A stretch of DNA of 46,574 nt from Chloroflexota bacterium (GTDB lineage: Bacteria; Chloroflexota; Dehalococcoidia; Lucifugimonadales; Lucifugimonadaceae): assembly GCA_027623795.1 (NCBI GenBank), contig JAQBUX010000003.1, positions 1-46,574 of the forward strand. Direction: 5' to 3'. Below are positions 28,458-36,132 of this stretch, one piece after another (position 1 is the first letter of the stretch; the number at the start of each line of letters is the position of its first letter). The notes below the pieces were generated by a model. The model saw only the letters and a program-made list of their open reading frames with translations, was not told where the DNA came from and did not search any database. A program made the position numbers and the translations under genes.

Positions 28458-28997
28458 TTAGGTCAGTCCTCCGCTGTTGGCGGGGGTTTCGGTCGCCCGG
28501 ACAAGCGCAACGCCGTCAGAGCCATCCACCTCGCTCAGCAAAACCTGGACGTCCTCGCCGCGCGCTGTCGGCACGTTCTTGCCGACATAATCGGCCCTGA
28601 TCGGCAACTCCCGGTGCCCGCGATCGACCAGCACGGCGAGCTGGATCGAGCTTGGCCTGCCAAAGTCGAGCAAGGCGTCGAGTGCGGCCCGAATGGTGCG
28701 GCCGGTGTAAAGAACGTCGTCGACGAGAACGACGGGGCGGCCGTCGATCGGAAAGTTGATCTCGCTCGGGAAGACCGGCTTTGTTGATGCCGGTCCCGGG
28801 TCGTCACGGTAAAGCCGAGGGTCGAGCGTTCCGAAATCGGGTTCTTCGCCTTCGATCGATTCGATCAGGCCGGCGAGCCGCCGCCCAAGATCGACGCCGC
28901 GACGATGCATCCCGACGATCGCAACCGGATGCTCGTTTCGTTCCAAAATCTCGTGGGAAATGCGAACGAGCGCGCGGCGGAGTTGCTCCGCCGACAT
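28458..28997 (-). CDS. pyrR: PyrR, uracil-sensing attenuation regulator
   Basis: PyrR binds pyr mRNA when UMP is high and often has uracil phosphoribosyltransferase activity. The phosphoribosyltransferase motif is [15 protein letters not shown]. Its N terminus carries [16 protein letters not shown], and the [15 protein letters not shown] segment is typical. An upstream GTG at 29033 begins 1 nt after the T run of the leader terminator. The ATG at 28997 has GGCGAGG upstream and gives a family-like start, so I prefer it. An intact PyrR-binding RNA site lies 109 nt upstream of that GTG. Confidence 0.95.
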   Translation of the reverse strand: MSAEQLRRALVRISHEILERNEHPVAIVGMHRRGVDLGRRLAGLIESIEGEEPDFGTLDPRLYRDDPGPASTKPVFPSEINFPIDGRPVVLVDDVLYTGRTIRAALDALLDFGRPSSIQLAVLVDRGHRELPIRADYVGKNVPTARGEDVQVLLSEVDGSDGVALVRATETPANSGGLT

Positions 28998-29034
28998 GAT
29001 GAGCCTCGCCTGATCGCCCTGGACCTGGGCCACG

Positions 29035-29079
29035 AAAAAACCCTCACCATTCCTGATCCAAAGTCAGGCGGCGAGGGTT
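29035..29079 (-). terminator. Intrinsic terminator (attenuator) upstream of pyrR
   Basis: In the minus-strand RNA an 8-bp stem CCCUCGCC/GGUGAGGG (one G-U pair) encloses a second stem CCUGA/UCAGG with a 7-nt loop, and is followed by six U residues. It lies directly before the pyrR start, the classical site of pyr attenuation. Confidence 0.85.
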
Positions 29080-29141
29080 GGCGTCCGAAGCTATGCGACG
29101 CCCGCAGGCGTACGAAGCAACAGGTGCCGGGTGTCCTTGCC

Positions 29142-29155
29142 AGCCTCTCTGGACT
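29142..29155 (-). promoter_or_regulatory. PyrR-binding site in the pyr leader RNA
   Basis: The minus-strand RNA contains AGUCCAGAGAGGCU, an exact fit to the ARUCCNGNGAGGYU loop of PyrR-binding sites. Flanking bases (GCC upstream, GGC downstream) can close the expected stem. It lies 63 nt upstream of the attenuator stem, so UMP-bound PyrR would favour termination. The antiterminator pairing was not resolved. Confidence 0.9.
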
Positions 29156-29424
29156 GAGTTAAAGGCCACCGGCGAGTTCCAGCGCAGCACGCCAGAACTC
29201 TCGGTTGTCTGCAGATAAGGCTAGCACTCCGACGGGGCGAGGGCTACCTGCATTTCACGATGGAGGGCTTGGTTCGACAACGTGTGGCCTCCTCCCTGGG
29301 AGGGAGGAGCTTTTGGAGGTGGCTCCCGGAGGGGAAAAGTCGAAGGGTTCGCGTCGCGAGTAACCACCCCCGAACCCCCTCCTAAATTAGGAGGGGGTCT
29401 GACCGGCCCAGACGGCGAATCCCC
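29156..29424. other. pyr leader 5' region and repeat-rich gap
   Basis: This gap between the PyrR site and the SprT-like gene should hold the pyr promoter on the minus strand, but no clear -10/-35 pair was found. A second hairpin (GAGTTC/GAACTC) lies about 25 nt upstream of the PyrR site. From about 29280 it is filled by dispersed repeat B. Confidence 0.4.
29280..29400. repeat. Dispersed repeat B, copy 1
   Basis: It contains a near-perfect palindrome, ACCCCCTCCT/AGGAGGGGGT around AAATT (29375-29399), preceded by a GAGTAACCACCCCC segment. The same two elements, with small changes, occur at 37369-37404, together with a GTCGAAGGGTT stretch in both. Confidence 0.65.
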
Positions 29425-30066
29425 CTACCGACGCCGCGGAGACGCGTAGCCCTCCACCCGTGTGACCTGCCCGGCGTCATCTACCGCGACGCGTGCCGCC
29501 CGCTTCACTTCGAGCCTTACGCCGCACGTGCATCGAGCCATCCGAACGAGTCGTTTGCGCACCAGCGCGACACCGCACTCCGAGCAGGTGAATATGTAGC
29601 GCTGGCGGGACGACCACACTTGAATCGGCACATCGACAAATCTGCGGGGCTCGATCCCCAGTTCCCGGCACACCACTTTGAACAATCGCCCGTGCGAACT
29701 CGCCTTCTTGTCCCGGTGGTGCGTGATCGCGTGCGCCGTCTCGTGCAGTAGCACAGTCGTCACGTGCTCGGGGTCGCCGAACGTCAACAACCTTGAGCTG
29801 AGCGATATCAGTCGGATGTCCGGCCGGTAACTTCCGAGCGTTCTTGTCATCCGGCGGGAAACGCGTAGCGGCGGCAGCGGAGTCATGCCCGGTTCATGCT
29901 GTACGACCGCGGCGCCGACGAGCTCATTCAGCTCAGAGAGTCGCTCAAGGGAATCGACGGAGTGGGATTGATCGACCATCGGCGCGGCGGTACTGAGGTC
30001 CAATTGCCGGGGCCTGTCCGCGACAGATGGGCCGAACCGTCTCAGGCGTCCCAACAGCCCGTTCAA
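29425..30066 (-). CDS. SprT-like zinc metalloprotease-domain protein
   Basis: The HExxH zinc motif is in TVLLHETAHAITHHRD, followed by HGRLFKVVCRELGIEP which supplies the third ligand region. A C-terminal zinc ribbon has CSEC and CTC knuckles (about residues 158-178). This is the SprT/Spartan-type domain layout. In eukaryotes such proteins process DNA-protein crosslinks; the bacterial function is unknown. The open frame starts with TTG overlapping the preceding stop by 4 bp; an ATG at 29979 would shorten the N terminus by 29 poorly conserved residues. Confidence 0.85.
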   Translation of the reverse strand: MNGLLGRLRRFGPSVADRPRQLDLSTAAPMVDQSHSVDSLERLSELNELVGAAVVQHEPGMTPLPPLRVSRRMTRTLGSYRPDIRLISLSSRLLTFGDPEHVTTVLLHETAHAITHHRDKKASSHGRLFKVVCRELGIEPRRFVDVPIQVWSSRQRYIFTCSECGVALVRKRLVRMARCTCGVRLEVKRAARVAVDDAGQVTRVEGYASPRRR

Positions 30067-31205
30067 CGGATGCCCGCGAATCGATCGGGGGACAACCTCG
30101 ACACGTCTATAGACGACTCCCGGCCCTCCACCATGTCTGCTATCGATCGCCCCATCGCCGGACCCAGGAAGATGCCTTTCCGGCCGCTACCTGAAGCGAT
30201 AAACACGCCGGAGTTACCGGGGGCGGGTCCGATCACAGGCAGACCGTCCGGCGCGACCGGCCGGAGACATGCGGTGTGCTGGACCAGCTCGGCGTCCGCC
30301 AGATAGGGCAGCACCTCAATGACAGACGCCATTATCGTGTCCCGGCCGAACGCCGTCGGCGTCTCGTCGAACCCGACGCGCTCCTCGGTCGTGCCGCACC
30401 ACAGCAACCCGCCCGGCTTCGTCGTTGCGTAGTTGTGGGACCATGAAAGCGATACCGCCAGCGGCTCGCCGGGCGCCTTCAACCGCAGTATCTGGCCTTT
30501 TAGCGGTGAGATCGGTATGTCTATCCCCAGCCACTCCGTCGCTTTCCCCATCCACGGGCCTGCGGCGAGCACGAAGGCTCCTGCCGTGATCTCTTCGCCG
30601 TTCTCCAGCCTTACGCCGCGAACGTTGCCGCCGCTCCGTTCCACTCCGGCAACCGCCGCGTTCCGCATCACGGCGCCTGAGCGTTCCGCCGCCTGCCACA
30701 GCGCGAGCGTGAACCGGTAGGGCTCCACCTCGCCCGAGCGGTCCGCAAACAGCCCCGCTATTACCGACGCACCGACCCGCGGCTCCAACTCTCGCAGCGA
30801 CTTCTGGTCGTGCCAGACGACCTCGCCATCGTAATTAGTGGCGAGCCAGTCGTATGCAAGTCGAAGGTCATCCACCTCCAACGGCGAGGTAGCGACCGTG
30901 AGCGATGTCTTCCTGCGATATTCGTACTCGACGCCGCTCTCGCCCGGTAAACGTCCTGCAAGCTCACGGTGGATCGCATCTGCCGCGTCCGAAAGCGGGA
31001 GCATCGGGTCGTCTTCCTCTACCCCGATGATCGGTGACAACCCACCGTAGGCGAATCCGGACGCGTGGCTCGCGACCGAATCTCTTTCGATCAGCATCAC
31101 CGACAAGCCGTCCCGCGCCAGGAAGTACGCGGTCGCACATCCAACCACGCCGCCACCGACAATCACTACGTCGGGCCTACCGGGCGTTGAACTACGACCG
31201 CTCAA
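30063..31205 (-). CDS. FAD-dependent oxidoreductase, D-amino acid oxidase (DAO) family
   Basis: A 380-residue DadA/ThiO/sarcosine-oxidase-like protein. The N-terminal FAD motif is VVIVGGGVVGCATAYFLARDG, ending in the acidic ERD. The second FAD segment is near FVLAAGPWMGKATEWLG, and the C terminus has PVIGPAPGNSGVFIASGSG, typical for the family. It starts at a TTG and its stop overlaps the SprT-like start by 4 bp, so the two are probably co-transcribed. The amine substrate cannot be deduced. I see no partner that would suggest thiamine or sarcosine metabolism. Confidence 0.87.
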   Translation of the reverse strand: MSGRSSTPGRPDVVIVGGGVVGCATAYFLARDGLSVMLIERDSVASHASGFAYGGLSPIIGVEEDDPMLPLSDAADAIHRELAGRLPGESGVEYEYRRKTSLTVATSPLEVDDLRLAYDWLATNYDGEVVWHDQKSLRELEPRVGASVIAGLFADRSGEVEPYRFTLALWQAAERSGAVMRNAAVAGVERSGGNVRGVRLENGEEITAGAFVLAAGPWMGKATEWLGIDIPISPLKGQILRLKAPGEPLAVSLSWSHNYATTKPGGLLWCGTTEERVGFDETPTAFGRDTIMASVIEVLPYLADAELVQHTACLRPVAPDGLPVIGPAPGNSGVFIASGSGRKGIFLGPAMGRSIADMVEGRESSIDVSRLSPDRFAGIR

Positions 31206-31367
31206 GATCGATTCTCATGTTGGGGCAAGTAACGGTTAACAAGTACGGGCGATCCTGAAATTCAGGCGCATGGGAATTCCAAGCGCGTGGTAATCCCAGG
31301 CGCGTGGAATTCCAACAGGGAACTCTACCCTCTCCCCGTTCGGCGAAGCGGCTTCAGAGATCGCCGA
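31206..31367. other. Intergenic region with short tandem repeat
   Basis: Nothing coding is seen. Three diverged units of about 17 bp stand in a row at 31264-31314. After them comes a CTACCCTCTCCCC stretch resembling the end of repeat A. Confidence 0.5.
31264..31314. repeat. Three degenerate tandem units of about 17 bp
   Basis: Units AGGCGCATGGGAATTCCA, AGCGCGTGGTAATCCC and AGGCGCGTGGAATTCCA lie head to tail. They sit between the malic enzyme end and the FAD oxidoreductase start. No function is evident. Confidence 0.6.
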
Positions 31368-32822
31368 CTACCGCAGTCGGAAGCTCGTGTAGTTCTCGGC
31401 GTCGTCGTCCGTGCGGCTTGAGCGCCTTGCGACGCCCGAGTCGATCGCCGCCTGCGCCGTCGCTGCGGCGACACGGCCAACCACGTTGGCGTCGAACACG
31501 CTTGGTATTACGAAATCCGGTCCGAGGCTGTCTTCCGGGATGACCGAGGCGAGCGCCCGCGCCGCGGCCAACTTCATCTCGTCGTTAATCTCGGAGGCCC
31601 GCACATCGAATATCCCGCGGAACAAACCAGGAAAGCCGAGCGAGTTGTTGATCTGATTCGGGTAGTCGGATCTTCCGGTGGCGATCACCGCAACGTTGTC
31701 GGGGACCTCTTCCGGCGCGATCTCGGGGGTCGGGTTGGCGAGCGCAAAGATGATGGCCTTGTCGGCCATTCCGGCCAGGTCCTCGCGAGTCACGAGACCC
31801 GGCCCGGACAGTCCCAGGAAAACGTCCGCGCCCTTCAACACTTCACGGAGTGAGCCGCTCTCATTGGCGGGGTTCGTGTTGTCCGCAAACCATTGCTTGA
31901 AACGGTTGTCGCTGTAGTCACGGTCCCGTGAGAGTGCGCCCTGCCGGTCAAATCCGACGATGTTTTTCACACCGTGACTCATCATTATCTTGGCGCAAGC
32001 CGTACCGGACGCTCCGACGCCAAGCACGACGACCTTGATGTCCTCAGGCTGCCTGCCGGTCACGGCAAGCGAGTTGATCAGCCCTGCGAGCATCACAACG
32101 GCGGTGCCATGCTGGTCGTCGTGGAAAACCGGGATATCCAGCTCTGCCTTAAGACGCTCTTCGATCTCGAAACAGCGCGGCGCCGATATGTCTTCCAGAT
32201 TGATCCCACCGAATCCGGGCGCGATCGCCTTGACGATCATGACAATCTCATCCACGTCCTGCGTGTCCAGGCATAGCGGCCATGCGTCGACGCCGGCGAG
32301 CTCCTTGAACAGCAGCGCTTTGCCCTCCATGACGGGCATTGCGGCCTCAGGCCCGATGTCGCCGAGCCCGAGCACGGCGCTTCCATCCGTCACCACGGCG
32401 ACCGTGTTCGCTTTGCCGGTGAGCGCCCACACCGCACTCGGGTCGGCGTGGATCGCCATGCAAACCCGCGCGACGCCCGGCGTGTAGGCCTTTGACATGT
32501 CTTCGCGCGTCTTGGCAGGGACTTTGCTCCGCATCTCGATCTTTCCGCCGAGGTGGAACAGGAAAGTGGCATCTGACACGCTGCGGATTTCCACGCCGTC
32601 GATACTGCCGACCGCATCAATGATCTCTTGGGCGTGCTCGACACCCGAGGCGTAGACCGTCAGGTCCCGGACCATGCTCTGGTCAGTGACGGCGACCACG
32701 TCGATCCCCGCCATGTCCCCGCCCTGATCACCGATGCATGTCGTGATCTTGCCCAGCATGCCCGGCGAGTTCTTGTACTCAGCGCGAATCGTGACGCTAT
32801 AGGCGGGGCCGGTGCTCACCAT
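31368..32822 (-). CDS. Malic enzyme with N-terminal ACT domain
   Basis: Oxidative decarboxylation of malate to pyruvate with NAD(P)+. The first 75 residues form an ACT domain (YSVTIRAEYKNSPGMLGKIT at the start), a likely amino-acid-binding regulatory unit. The catalytic domain follows: YTPGVARVC, the metal-binding VFHDDQHGTA and the NAD-binding VVLGVGASGTACAKIM. The end SLGFPGLFRGIFDVRA fits the short bacterial type. The open frame reaches 33230, but the ATG at 32822 has GAGGTG 7 nt upstream and begins the ACT domain; the longer extension is Ser/Arg-rich and overlaps the divergent gene. Length 484 residues. Confidence 0.93.
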   Translation of the reverse strand: MVSTGPAYSVTIRAEYKNSPGMLGKITTCIGDQGGDMAGIDVVAVTDQSMVRDLTVYASGVEHAQEIIDAVGSIDGVEIRSVSDATFLFHLGGKIEMRSKVPAKTREDMSKAYTPGVARVCMAIHADPSAVWALTGKANTVAVVTDGSAVLGLGDIGPEAAMPVMEGKALLFKELAGVDAWPLCLDTQDVDEIVMIVKAIAPGFGGINLEDISAPRCFEIEERLKAELDIPVFHDDQHGTAVVMLAGLINSLAVTGRQPEDIKVVVLGVGASGTACAKIMMSHGVKNIVGFDRQGALSRDRDYSDNRFKQWFADNTNPANESGSLREVLKGADVFLGLSGPGLVTREDLAGMADKAIIFALANPTPEIAPEEVPDNVAVIATGRSDYPNQINNSLGFPGLFRGIFDVRASEINDEMKLAAARALASVIPEDSLGPDFVIPSVFDANVVGRVAAATAQAAIDSGVARRSSRTDDDAENYTSFRLR

Positions 32823-33099
32823 GGGGATCACCTCGGTGGGACTATCCCCCTGACCGGGGGCGGAGAACGGCGGCCGTAATCGGCCAACGGTATTGGAGTG
32901 GTTCGTACTTAGCGGCTCGATTCTACGCTCGTAACCGATCGAAACCGCATGGCTTGTAGATACCAATCGCGCACCATCCGGGCGCGGTGAATCCGGCAAG
33001 CGGTAGGATATGCGAGCCCCGGAACGAACCAGGGTCCGGAATGGACTCTGGACCGACGTCGAACCGGGTGAAAATCGCCCCGAATCTTCAGGAGGACCG

Positions 33100-33885
33100 A
33101 TGACCCAGCGAGCCGAATCACCCGCCACCCCTCGCGGGCGTTTCACCACCGCGGAGATCACGCGCAGGGAAGACTTTGCCGAGGATTTGTGGCGCGTCTG
33201 GCTCAAGCCAGAACAGAGCTTCCTGTTCAAACCCGGTCAGTACTGCACGATCGGATACGACGGCATTGAGCGCGCCTACTCGATCGTCTCCTCTCCGCGA
33301 GAGGATGAGATCGAGCTATTTATCGAACGAGTGCCGCCGCCCGACGGCGCGCTCACCCCGCTCCTTTACAAGCTACAGCCGGGCGCAACGGTCACGCTTC
33401 GCCCACGCGCGAAGGGTGTTTTCGTGCTCCAACCGGACGCGAAGAACCACCTGTTCATGTCCACGGTGACCGGCGTCGTTCCGTACGTGAGCATTCTTCG
33501 GTACCACCTCGAAACTCTCGTCGGACTGGCGACCGACCCCGGGCAGCAACCGTTCGGTGAGTTCAACTTCTTTGTGCTTGAAGGCGCCAGCTACGTCGAT
33601 GAGTTCGGGTACGACGGAGAGCTTTCGCGCATGGCCGCGGAACACGACAACATCCGTTTCGTCCCGACCATCAGCAGGCCCCGCGAAGAGCGAAACGCGG
33701 GTTGGACGGGTGAGACCGGTCGCGTCAACGTGCTGACCGAGAAGTACATCGACAAGTTCCACCTCTCGCCGGACGACACCATCGTCTACGCCTGCGGACA
33801 CCCCCAGATGATCGAAGACGTCAAACACCGGCTCAACGGCACGGGATACCGCGTGGAAGAAGAGCGGTTCTGGAAAGAAGACTGA
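33100..33885 (+). CDS. Ferredoxin/flavodoxin-NADP+ reductase
   Basis: A 261-residue FNR-type flavoprotein. The FAD-binding motif is RAYSIVSSPREDEIELFIE. The NADP-binding nucleotide fold has TGVVPYVSILRYH where family members usually have TGxGIAP, and VYACGHPQMIEDVK near the C terminus. The protein ends with an aromatic tail (RFWKED), as in bacterial subclass I reductases. The ATG at 33100 has GGAGG 4 nt upstream; upstream frame from 33010 is not family-like. It could supply or use reduced ferredoxin, which is of interest because an FTR-type gene lies 9 kb away, but no direct link is shown. Confidence 0.9.
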   Translation: MTQRAESPATPRGRFTTAEITRREDFAEDLWRVWLKPEQSFLFKPGQYCTIGYDGIERAYSIVSSPREDEIELFIERVPPPDGALTPLLYKLQPGATVTLRPRAKGVFVLQPDAKNHLFMSTVTGVVPYVSILRYHLETLVGLATDPGQQPFGEFNFFVLEGASYVDEFGYDGELSRMAAEHDNIRFVPTISRPREERNAGWTGETGRVNVLTEKYIDKFHLSPDDTIVYACGHPQMIEDVKHRLNGTGYRVEEERFWKED

Positions 33886-33970
33886 TCCCGACACGACGTC
33901 GAAAAGCCGGATCGCCCGGACAGGATCTCTAACAAACCACTAACAAGAAACGATTTTTCTGGAGGATGTA

Positions 33971-34867
33971 ATGGCTGACCTGGAACGAATCGGCGTCATC
34001 GGCCTGGGGATCATGGGCAAACCGATGGCCCGCAACCTCATGGCGGCCGGGCACGAGGTTGCCGTGTACGACCTGTTCCCGGAGCCTGTTGAAGAACTGG
34101 TCACGGACGGCGCAATTCTCGGTACCTCTCCCGCCGACGTGGCCTCGAAGTCTGACGTCACGGTGATCATGGTCCAAAACTCGCCGCAGTCTATGACCGC
34201 GATCCTCGGCGAAAACGGCGTCGTCGAAAGCGCCGACAAGGGCCAACTCGTGGTCGACATGAGCTCGATTGCGCCACTCGTCTCCCAGCAGATCGGCAAA
34301 GAGCTAGCGGCCGCGGGCATCGACTTCCTCGACGCACCGGTCTCCGGCGGCGAGCCGGGCGCGGTCGCCGGAACGCTGGCGATCATGGTCGGCGGCTCTC
34401 AAGCGGCATTCGACCGCGCAGCGCCCGTGTTCAACGCCACGGGCGCATCGGCCGTGCTTTGCGGCGACGTGGGCGCCGGCGGTTTTACCAAACTCGCCAA
34501 TCAGATCTGCGTCGCCGCCAACATCAACGCCCTTGCGGAGGCGCTCGTCCTCACCAGTAAGGCCGGGCTGGACCCCGAGACGGTGTTCAACGCCATCAAG
34601 GGCGGACTGGCCGGCTCGAACGTCATGAACGCCAAAGCGCCGATGATGTTCAACCGCAACTTTCAGGCCGGATTCCGCATCGAGCTGCACCTGAAGGACA
34701 TGAACAACGTGATGGACACGGCGCAGCAGATGGGCGTGCCGCTCCAGATGAGCGCCCAGCTCCAGCAGGTGCTCCAGGCGCTCTACAACGAGGGCAACGG
34801 CAGGGACGACCATGCCGGAATCCTCAAGTACGTCGAGGCGCTTGCGAAGACAGAGGTCAAGAAGTAG
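33971..34867 (+). CDS. 3-hydroxyisobutyrate dehydrogenase family protein, tartronate-semialdehyde reductase-like
   Basis: A beta-hydroxyacid dehydrogenase of 298 residues. The NAD(P) motif is IGVIGLGIMGKPMARNL. The substrate motif is DFLDAPVSGGEPGA, and the catalytic lysine is in GFTKLANQICVAAN. The C-terminal helix bundle has FRIELHLKDMNNVMDTAQ, a feature of the tartronate-semialdehyde reductase/HIBADH branch. A GGAGG ribosome site lies 5 nt before the ATG. It is followed 25 bp later by a strong terminator, and it stands alone after the FNR gene. The acid substrate is not resolved. Confidence 0.92.
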   Translation: MADLERIGVIGLGIMGKPMARNLMAAGHEVAVYDLFPEPVEELVTDGAILGTSPADVASKSDVTVIMVQNSPQSMTAILGENGVVESADKGQLVVDMSSIAPLVSQQIGKELAAAGIDFLDAPVSGGEPGAVAGTLAIMVGGSQAAFDRAAPVFNATGASAVLCGDVGAGGFTKLANQICVAANINALAEALVLTSKAGLDPETVFNAIKGGLAGSNVMNAKAPMMFNRNFQAGFRIELHLKDMNNVMDTAQQMGVPLQMSAQLQQVLQALYNEGNGRDDHAGILKYVEALAKTEVKK

Positions 34868-34892
34868 ACCGCGCGGCGGTTACTTCCAATCG

Positions 34893-34931
34893 ACCGCCCC
34901 CTTTTCGAGAGTCTCGAAAAGGGGGCGGTTT
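34893..34931 (+). terminator. Strong intrinsic terminator
   Basis: An 18-base arm (ACCGCCCCCTTTTCGAGA) and its exact complement are separated by a single G, so the real loop takes up the tip bases. A short TTT follows. It ends the hydroxyacid-dehydrogenase transcript. Confidence 0.9.
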
Positions 34932-35022
34932 CGCGTCTTGCTCTCGCGCCGTCGTGTCGCGCAGATCGCTTCATAGACCGGGAATCAAGAACGCTGGGTC
35001 TCCCGGCGTTGAACTCTTCTGG

Positions 35023-35526
35023 CTAGGAGATCTCTGCCTGCAGTTCAGCGAGTATCTCGGCGATGATTTCGAACCCTGCGCCCCAACCGCCGCCCAGGTG
35101 GTCCATCGCGCCCCTGAAGGAAGCGATTTCGGCGTCCGTGGCCTCAAACGGCGCCCAGGTAAATCGCATCTTGGTCTTCGGGCCTGCGGACTCGAATGTC
35201 GCCGTCGTCGACAACACGCGCGGCCAGTCCGGCATCATCGGGTTGGCGCTGATGTTCCAGTCCGCATCTGCACCGGACTCTCGCCAGGCCAATCGCTCCG
35301 GCGGTTGAATCTCCTGAAACTCGATCTTGACGAAATGTGAGTTCTCGCCCGTCTTCATCTCGTGGAGCCATAAACCGCCGGGCTTCAATTCGAATTTGTG
35401 AACGACCGTTTCTACATTTGGTCCATACCAACGCGCGAGCAACTCCGGCTCAGTCCATGCACGCCAAACCAGTTCCCGGGGAGCGTCGAACTCCCGTTCC
35501 ATTACAAATTCAGGCAACTCACTCAC
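35023..35526 (-). CDS. AHSA1/SRPBCC-domain protein
   Basis: A START-like fold protein of about 167 residues in the AHSA1 family. Signatures are the N-terminal FDAPRELVWRAWTEPELLARWYGP and the central LKPGGLWLHEMKTG, with the end DHLGGGWGAGFEIIAEIL. Such proteins are usually paired with an ArsR repressor as here. The function is unknown; ligand binding is likely. The GTG at 35526 has AAGGGGAG upstream and overlaps the arsR stop by 8 bp, so translation is coupled. An ATG at 35544 is the alternative. Confidence 0.87.
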   Translation of the reverse strand: MSELPEFVMEREFDAPRELVWRAWTEPELLARWYGPNVETVVHKFELKPGGLWLHEMKTGENSHFVKIEFQEIQPPERLAWRESGADADWNISANPMMPDWPRVLSTTATFESAGPKTKMRFTWAPFEATDAEIASFRGAMDHLGGGWGAGFEIIAEILAELQAEIS

Positions 35527-35890
35527 TGTGCTCCCCTTGTTCATTGATCTGTTTCATTTCGCTGAGGAAATCGTCGAGTCGATCGAACCTTGCACCCCAA
35601 AAATCTTTGAACTCGGCGAGCCAATCGGCGGCCACCGCAAGGTTGTCCGCCTTCAAGCTCGCAGGGCGACGCTGTTCGTCGACGTCCCGCACGATCAATC
35701 CCGCTCGCTCAAGTACCTTCAGGTGCCGCGAGACCGCCGGCTGACTGATCTCAAACGGAGCCGCTAACTCGTTTACGGACGCCTGCCCTTGAGCAAGTCG
35801 CGACAGAATCGCCCGCCGCGTCGGGTCGGATAGAGCGGCAAAGATGATGTCGAGATTTGGAGAGGAGTTTATATAACCAACAGCTTCCAT
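35519..35890 (-). CDS. ArsR-family transcriptional regulator
   Basis: A 123-residue winged-helix repressor. The N-terminal FAALSDPTRRAILSRLAQG and the recognition helix SQPAVSRHLKVLERAGLI are typical ArsR signatures, followed by the wing (VRDVDEQRRPASL). There is no CxC metal site, so it is probably not a metal sensor. The C terminus is an Asp/Glu-rich helix. It is co-transcribed with and overlaps the AHSA1 gene. A near-consensus promoter with an operator-like palindrome in its spacer lies directly upstream, placing the transcript start at or next to the ATG. Confidence 0.93.
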   Translation of the reverse strand: MEAVGYINSSPNLDIIFAALSDPTRRAILSRLAQGQASVNELAAPFEISQPAVSRHLKVLERAGLIVRDVDEQRRPASLKADNLAVAADWLAEFKDFWGARFDRLDDFLSEMKQINEQGEHSE

Positions 35891-35896
35891 AACGAA

Positions 35897-35925
35897 AACA
35901 TAATATAACTAATCAGTTATGTCAA
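35897..35925 (-). promoter_or_regulatory. Near-consensus promoter of arsR
   Basis: On the minus strand TTGACA (35920-35925) is followed by 17 bp and then TATGTT (35897-35902). The -10 element ends 6 nt before the ATG at 35890, so transcription should begin at the start codon itself. Confidence 0.85.
35905..35920. promoter_or_regulatory. Candidate ArsR operator
   Basis: The perfect inverted repeat ATAACT-N4-AGTTAT lies in the spacer between the -35 and -10 elements. A repressor there would block RNA polymerase. Autoregulation by the adjacent ArsR protein is inferred. Confidence 0.75.
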
Positions 35926-36132
35926 TGCTCCAGTTCTCGCGGCGACATGTGAGGAGCAGACACCCCGGTCGCCGCTCGACGTTTGCATTCCCGCTTCTGC
36001 GAGCGGCCCGAACGCGACTCTGCTCACCGATGGCCTTTGCCGCCCGACTAACGGTGGATGCAATGTCACGCCCAAGCGGTTAGTCTCCGAAGCCTGAATT
36101 TCGCCCTCCACCGCAGTAGGAGCTCCATACAC

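Noticed and set aside
32823-33230. N-terminal extension of malic enzyme
   Set aside because: It is Ser/Arg-rich, overlaps the divergent reductase gene, and a strong ribosome site marks a start at 32822.
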